A DNA stretch of 24,127 bases. Source: RPQK01 sp041946865 (GTDB lineage Bacteria; Acidobacteriota; UBA6911; RPQK01). A model generated the notes under the pieces. That model was not told the DNA's origin. It saw nothing but the letters and a program-made list of their open reading frames with translations, and searched no databases. A program made the translations under genes and the position numbers. The DNA is taken from assembly GCA_041946865.1 (NCBI GenBank), contig JBHGBF010000059.1, positions 1 through 24,127 of the forward strand, in the 5' to 3' direction. Of this stretch, positions 20,725-24,127 are shown one piece after another. Position 1 is the stretch's first letter; every line of letters begins with the position of its first letter.

Positions 20725-22293
20725 TCAGGAATTGGCCTGTGTTCTCACTTCCGACAGTTTCTTGAACTCATCCTTCAAAAGCGGATAGAGATCCCGGAAG
20801 ATCGAGTAAAACCGTCGGTAGGTGGCGTGGTTTTCAGCGTTCGGAGAGACGTGGTCACCCACCTGCACCCACTGCTTGACCACGTCATAGTCTTTGAAGA
20901 CCCCGACTCCCACTCCCGCCGCCACGGCGTTCCCGACCGGCGCTCCTTTCGACGATCGTGCAAAGGCGCACTCCACGTTGAGGATGTCGGAGATGATCCG
21001 CCGCCACATGGGGCTGTTGGCGCCGCCTTCGCTGAGGACCAGAGGCAGGTTCATCTTGAGGCCGCTCTGCTGCATCAACTCGAAGTTGTGCAGTAAGGCG
21101 TAGCCGGCACCCTCCATCATGGCGCGGATCAGGTGGCCGCGGCTGTGGTTCAGGCTAAGCCCGAAGGCGACGCCCCGGGCATCGGTGTCCCAGATGGGCG
21201 TCCTCTCTCCCATGAAATAGGGGAGCACGATGAGCCCATCCGACCCGGGGGGAACGTCCTTCGCCTCGAGGTTCATCAATTCGTAAGCGCCGACACCCGA
21301 AATCGACTCAGTGGCACGCTCCAGCTGCCCGAAGTTGTCGCGGAAGTAGCGGATCAGGGCGCCACAGGATACCAGGGCGGCCAGGGTGGTGTATTTGGTC
21401 CGAGAGTGGGCGGTATGGACAATCGTGATCATCCCCCGCGTAAACTTCGGTTCGTCATGGACCACGCCCAGCACTCCCGCAGTGCCCATCACGAGTTGAG
21501 TTGAACCGGCGTCAACGGCGCCGCCGGCGACCCAGGCGGCGTTGCAATCGACGGTGCCGGCGACCACCGGGGTACCAGCTGCCAGGCCCGTCCTATCGGC
21601 GGCTGCCCGCGTCACCTCGCCGACCACCTCGTCGCAAGGATACGGGCTTGGAAACTTGTCCGGGTCGAGCCCGATCAACTTGATCAGATCGTAGTCCCAT
21701 TGCCGTTTGACGATGTCGAAGACGATGCCGATCAGGGACGCGTTCGAATAGTCGGTGACGGCCTTGCCGGTAAGCTTCATTCGGGGGTAATCGGCGGCAG
21801 TCTGCAGCTTGCAGGCTTGTCGATAGAGGTCCGGCCGGTTGTTCTTTTCCCACAGGAGCTTCGCAGTTGCGTAATAGGGATCGATCGGATTGCCGCTCAG
21901 CTGGAAGACTCGGTCTTCCCCCACCTTATCCCTTAACCAGTCACACTCCGCAGTGGCCCGCCGGTCCATCCAGATATGGGCGTTCTGAAGGGGCCGCAAG
22001 TCCTTGTCGACCAGAATGCAGGCTGGAGAAAGGGCGCTGATTGAAACACCCTTGATCTCCTTCGGATTCACCTTCGCTTGTGTGATCGAGGTGCGAATGG
22101 TGTCGGCGACCGCTTCCCAATACCATTCGGGACTGTGCTCCGCTTTCGCTCCCGGGAACCTGTCGTCCGCGTTTTTAGACGTGATCAGCGGATACTCGAC
22201 ATAGTGACTCCCGAGCACCGTTCCGTCTGTGGCCATCACAACAGCTTTTGTTCCGCCCGTTCCAACGTCGCAACCAACCAGAAACTCGCCCAT
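20725..22293 (-). CDS. FGGY-family carbohydrate kinase (xylulokinase-like)
   Basis: 522-residue cytoplasmic kinase with both FGGY domains intact. N-terminal phosphate-binding motif VGCDVGTGGTKAVV (6-19); sugar-binding WMDRRA (108-113); the catalytic-base region GTVDCNAAWVAGGAV (246-260) with D249 as likely general base; and a C-terminal ATP-site stretch LVLSEGGANSPMWRRIISDI followed by GAPVGNAVAAGVGVG. The subfamily resembles xylulokinase but FGGY members also phosphorylate L-rhamnulose, L-fuculose and L-ribulose, and sequence motifs seen here do not separate these. The ATG at 22291-22293 has AGGGGGA upstream. It follows the isomerase-like gene after 45 bases on the same strand, the classic isomerase-kinase pairing, so the ketose made by that protein is the likely substrate. 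Confidence 0.88.
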   Translation of the reverse strand: MGEFLVGCDVGTGGTKAVVMATDGTVLGSHYVEYPLITSKNADDRFPGAKAEHSPEWYWEAVADTIRTSITQAKVNPKEIKGVSISALSPACILVDKDLRPLQNAHIWMDRRATAECDWLRDKVGEDRVFQLSGNPIDPYYATAKLLWEKNNRPDLYRQACKLQTAADYPRMKLTGKAVTDYSNASLIGIVFDIVKRQWDYDLIKLIGLDPDKFPSPYPCDEVVGEVTRAAADRTGLAAGTPVVAGTVDCNAAWVAGGAVDAGSTQLVMGTAGVLGVVHDEPKFTRGMITIVHTAHSRTKYTTLAALVSCGALIRYFRDNFGQLERATESISGVGAYELMNLEAKDVPPGSDGLIVLPYFMGERTPIWDTDARGVAFGLSLNHSRGHLIRAMMEGAGYALLHNFELMQQSGLKMNLPLVLSEGGANSPMWRRIISDILNVECAFARSSKGAPVGNAVAAGVGVGVFKDYDVVKQWVQVGDHVSPNAENHATYRRFYSIFRDLYPLLKDEFKKLSEVRTQANS

Positions 22294-22338
22294 GCTTTCC
22301 CCCTGCCGCTATTACAGACTGCCCGCCGAAAGGAGCTC

Positions 22339-23934
22339 CTATTGCAGGCTGTTCCGGGCGTCGCCCGCCACCCGGGTAGGAATCCCCAAGTGCAGGCAAG
22401 TCGCCACGAATTCCTCGAGGATGTCTCCGTAGCCGATGATGATGTGATTCGACATGTGCGACGACATCAGCTCGTCGCGTCCGTAGCCGGGGATGTGAAC
22501 GTTCGCGATCGGCCATTCGCGAGTCGTCTTGCGCAGTCGATCATCAACTTCCGCGTCCGGCAGGGCCAGGACCTCGCCCGTTCCGCAGTCCATCCCCACC
22601 CGGCCGAAATGCTGGTAGAAGCGAGCCCAGGTGACGGTTCCGGGTTTGGAGACCCCGGAGCAGGTCCCTCCTCCCAGGGGAAAATACATCTTGGGTTGCC
22701 GGTAGACCTTGGTCTGGTGCCATCCTCCGAAGTGGGCAGGAGGCGCGCCTCCGGAGATTTCAAAAACCCAGGTGAATCGGCCTTGGTAATCACGCCCCCA
22801 ACGTACGTCGTGCAGCGTGGTCTCCGGGGGCATGCCGCGGCGCTGATAAATGTCATGCATGAGGACTTGAGGGACGGCGGCGCCGAGGTCCCCCTCGTTG
22901 AAATGAACGATCGGACGTCCCGGGTTGATCGGCTGTCCCGTCTCCGGATCGATGAGTTCCGGGCGGTCCGAGTTGTTCAGCATGCCTTCGGCCAAATCAG
23001 AGGCGGGAACGCTTCGCACGAGACCATACTGATAGGGAATGCCGATGGCGCTCAGCCCATAGCGCTTGAAAATACGGGCCGCCGCCACGTACATCTTCAT
23101 TTGGACTAGCACTTGCCCCGGCACCAGGTGTTCGAACTGATCGGTTCCCCAGTCGAACCACGTTTTGCGGTCGACCAGCCAGTTCATGTACCGCTGCGCC
23201 TCCTGGTCGGGGACCGTATGCATCTCGGCGACCAGGTCCGACTGGCTCAGCAACTCGATCGGGAACCCGATGGAGCCGAGCGCGCCGGGGTCCATCACTG
23301 CGTTAAGCATCCCCATGCATCCGGGGTCGAGCTGTCCCAAGATGCGCTTTCGCCGCAGGATGTCACGGGCCAGTTGTTCGCCCGCCCGCATCGCCTCGGG
23401 CGAAAGCTTGAGTTTTTCGGCATTCGTGAGGTGAGACAGATCGTACTTGATGTGGCCGGTGGCACACCATTCCTCCAGCCTTTTCAGGAATTCAGGATCA
23501 TCCGCGAAGCCTTCGCTCCAGATCCGGCTGTGAGAGCCCCCGAGCCGGTCCAAAGTGCTCGAGTGGTTCAGCAGAGACACGAGACCCGGCCAGGTGCCGT
23601 CGAAGTTGGCGAGCAGAAGAATCGGGCCTTTGTGGGTCTGCAGGCTGCTGGACACATTGTGCGCATAGGCCCAGCAGCTGAGCACGACAACCACGGGCGC
23701 CTCGGGTTCGATATCGGCGAAAACGGATACGCCTTCGCACTGGCGAGTCACGAAGCCGTGTTTCCGCGACGGATCGTAGCGGGTTGCGACGGCGGTTTCC
23801 CGCCCCAGGCGGGCAAACGCCGCTTGCACTGCCGCGAGGGTCACTTCCTGCTTGGGCCAACACACCACCCCCACGGCATCTCGAAAATCTCCGTTGGAAA
23901 CCAATTGGATCGTACGATTGTTCGATGATGTCAT
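22339..23934 (-). CDS. L-fucose/L-arabinose isomerase-like protein
   Basis: 531 residues, close to the usual size of L-fucose isomerases. The first half is a Rossmann-like region (VVVVLSCWAYAHNVSSSLQT, 81-100; ILLLANFDGTWPGLVSLLNH, 105-124). The catalytic half has PIVHFNEGDLGAAVPQ (341-356), THHD-like LHDVRWG (374-380) and SNHIIIGYGD (495-504). E347, D376 and H497 are my candidates for the Mn-binding Glu/Asp/His triad of the family, by position rather than alignment. It would convert an aldose such as L-fucose or an analogous deoxyhexose to its ketose in the cytoplasm. The ATG is at 23932-23934 with only a weak GAGAG upstream. It is first of a two-gene operon with the FGGY kinase. Many such genes in this kind of bacterium are annotated only as fucose-isomerase-family. 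Confidence 0.85.
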   Translation of the reverse strand: MTSSNNRTIQLVSNGDFRDAVGVVCWPKQEVTLAAVQAAFARLGRETAVATRYDPSRKHGFVTRQCEGVSVFADIEPEAPVVVVLSCWAYAHNVSSSLQTHKGPILLLANFDGTWPGLVSLLNHSSTLDRLGGSHSRIWSEGFADDPEFLKRLEEWCATGHIKYDLSHLTNAEKLKLSPEAMRAGEQLARDILRRKRILGQLDPGCMGMLNAVMDPGALGSIGFPIELLSQSDLVAEMHTVPDQEAQRYMNWLVDRKTWFDWGTDQFEHLVPGQVLVQMKMYVAAARIFKRYGLSAIGIPYQYGLVRSVPASDLAEGMLNNSDRPELIDPETGQPINPGRPIVHFNEGDLGAAVPQVLMHDIYQRRGMPPETTLHDVRWGRDYQGRFTWVFEISGGAPPAHFGGWHQTKVYRQPKMYFPLGGGTCSGVSKPGTVTWARFYQHFGRVGMDCGTGEVLALPDAEVDDRLRKTTREWPIANVHIPGYGRDELMSSHMSNHIIIGYGDILEEFVATCLHLGIPTRVAGDARNSLQ

Positions 23935-24127
23935 AGTTCACTCTCAACTTCCCGGTTCTCAACGACAGCCGGCAGAACCGTCCCGGACCGGGCGCAGCAA
24001 GCCTCCGTAGCAATATGACCCAAAGTCAGCCACTTTGCCAACTATCTAGCGCTAGCTTCGATGACAGATTAGGCCGTTATTGGGTCCCGAACGAGAATTT
24101 TGTTCTTCTTAGGCCGCAAGCTTCAAC
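23935..24127. other. Region upstream of the isomerase-kinase operon
   Basis: 193 bases to the window end without a gene. It holds the CTAGCGCTAG palindrome (24046-24055) within CTATCTAGCGCTAGCTT, a plausible operator about 112 bases before the isomerase start. The alternating-purine-rich CTAGCGCTAG centre resembles LacI-family sites in style only. Confidence 0.45.
24046..24055. promoter_or_regulatory. CTAGCGCTAG palindrome upstream of isomerase gene
   Basis: Ten-base perfect palindrome with a central CG pair, flanked by TAT and CTT. It shares the TAGC half-site with the TAGCTA family found near the starts of the other sugar genes. The regulator is not in this window. Confidence 0.45.

Noticed and set aside
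22078..23109. 343-codon plus-strand frame across the kinase-isomerase junction
   Set aside because: It covers two well-supported genes on the other strand and has no family features.

Overview
The window looks like part of a soil- or sediment-type Acidobacteriota chromosome (Bryobacterales/Solibacter-like is my best guess; Planctomycetota or Verrucomicrobiota are less likely). The reasons are moderately high GC, many large exported enzymes, Tat-exported Gfo/Idh/MocA and NIF3-like proteins, FAQIGG...VVLVNP-type repeat modules ahead of a beta-helix, and several families of intergenic palindromes. The taxonomy is inference; no rRNA or other phylogenetic marker is present.

Layout. (1) 1-610: an IS200-type transposase gene with a +1 frameshift, a 5' hairpin over its ribosome binding site and three small palindromes behind it. 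(2) 611-1147: gene-free region rich in inverted repeats, including a TTAGCTATAGCTAA palindrome. (3) 1148-4511, plus strand: two tandem RhaT-type sugar permeases and a DUF5009/HGSNAT-like membrane acyltransferase. (4) 12651-4559, minus strand: a sulfatase, a large GH106-like glycosidase and a 1004-residue secreted beta-helix protein. (5) 12964-16476, plus strand and divergent from the sulfatase: a Tat-exported oxidoreductase and a CehA/McbA-type PHP metallohydrolase. (6) 19475-16771, minus strand: a PIG-L deacetylase, a Tat-exported NIF3-like protein and an unrecognised secreted protein. (7) 19496-20724: degenerate zone with a ~113/120 bp inverted repeat and two oppositely oriented pieces of a dead G3E GTPase gene. 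(8) 23934-20725, minus strand: an L-fucose-isomerase-like protein followed by an FGGY sugar kinase.

How it may work together. The genes suggest uptake and catabolism of a deoxyhexose (L-rhamnose or L-fucose type) taken from a sulfated or decorated polysaccharide. Secreted enzymes (beta-helix protein, GH106-like glycosidase, sulfatase) would trim the polymer, RhaT-type symporters would import the monosaccharide, and the isomerase and FGGY kinase would make a phosphorylated ketose. The oxidoreductase, metallohydrolase and PIG-L protein may handle modified sugars. The aldolase, any TonB/SusCD outer-membrane system and any transcription regulator are absent from this window.

The most unusual material is non-coding: TAGCTA-type palindromes near the starts of most sugar-gene blocks, a perfect palindrome reused behind three genes, a second palindrome family, the long inverted repeat, and the inverted fragments of the GTPase gene.
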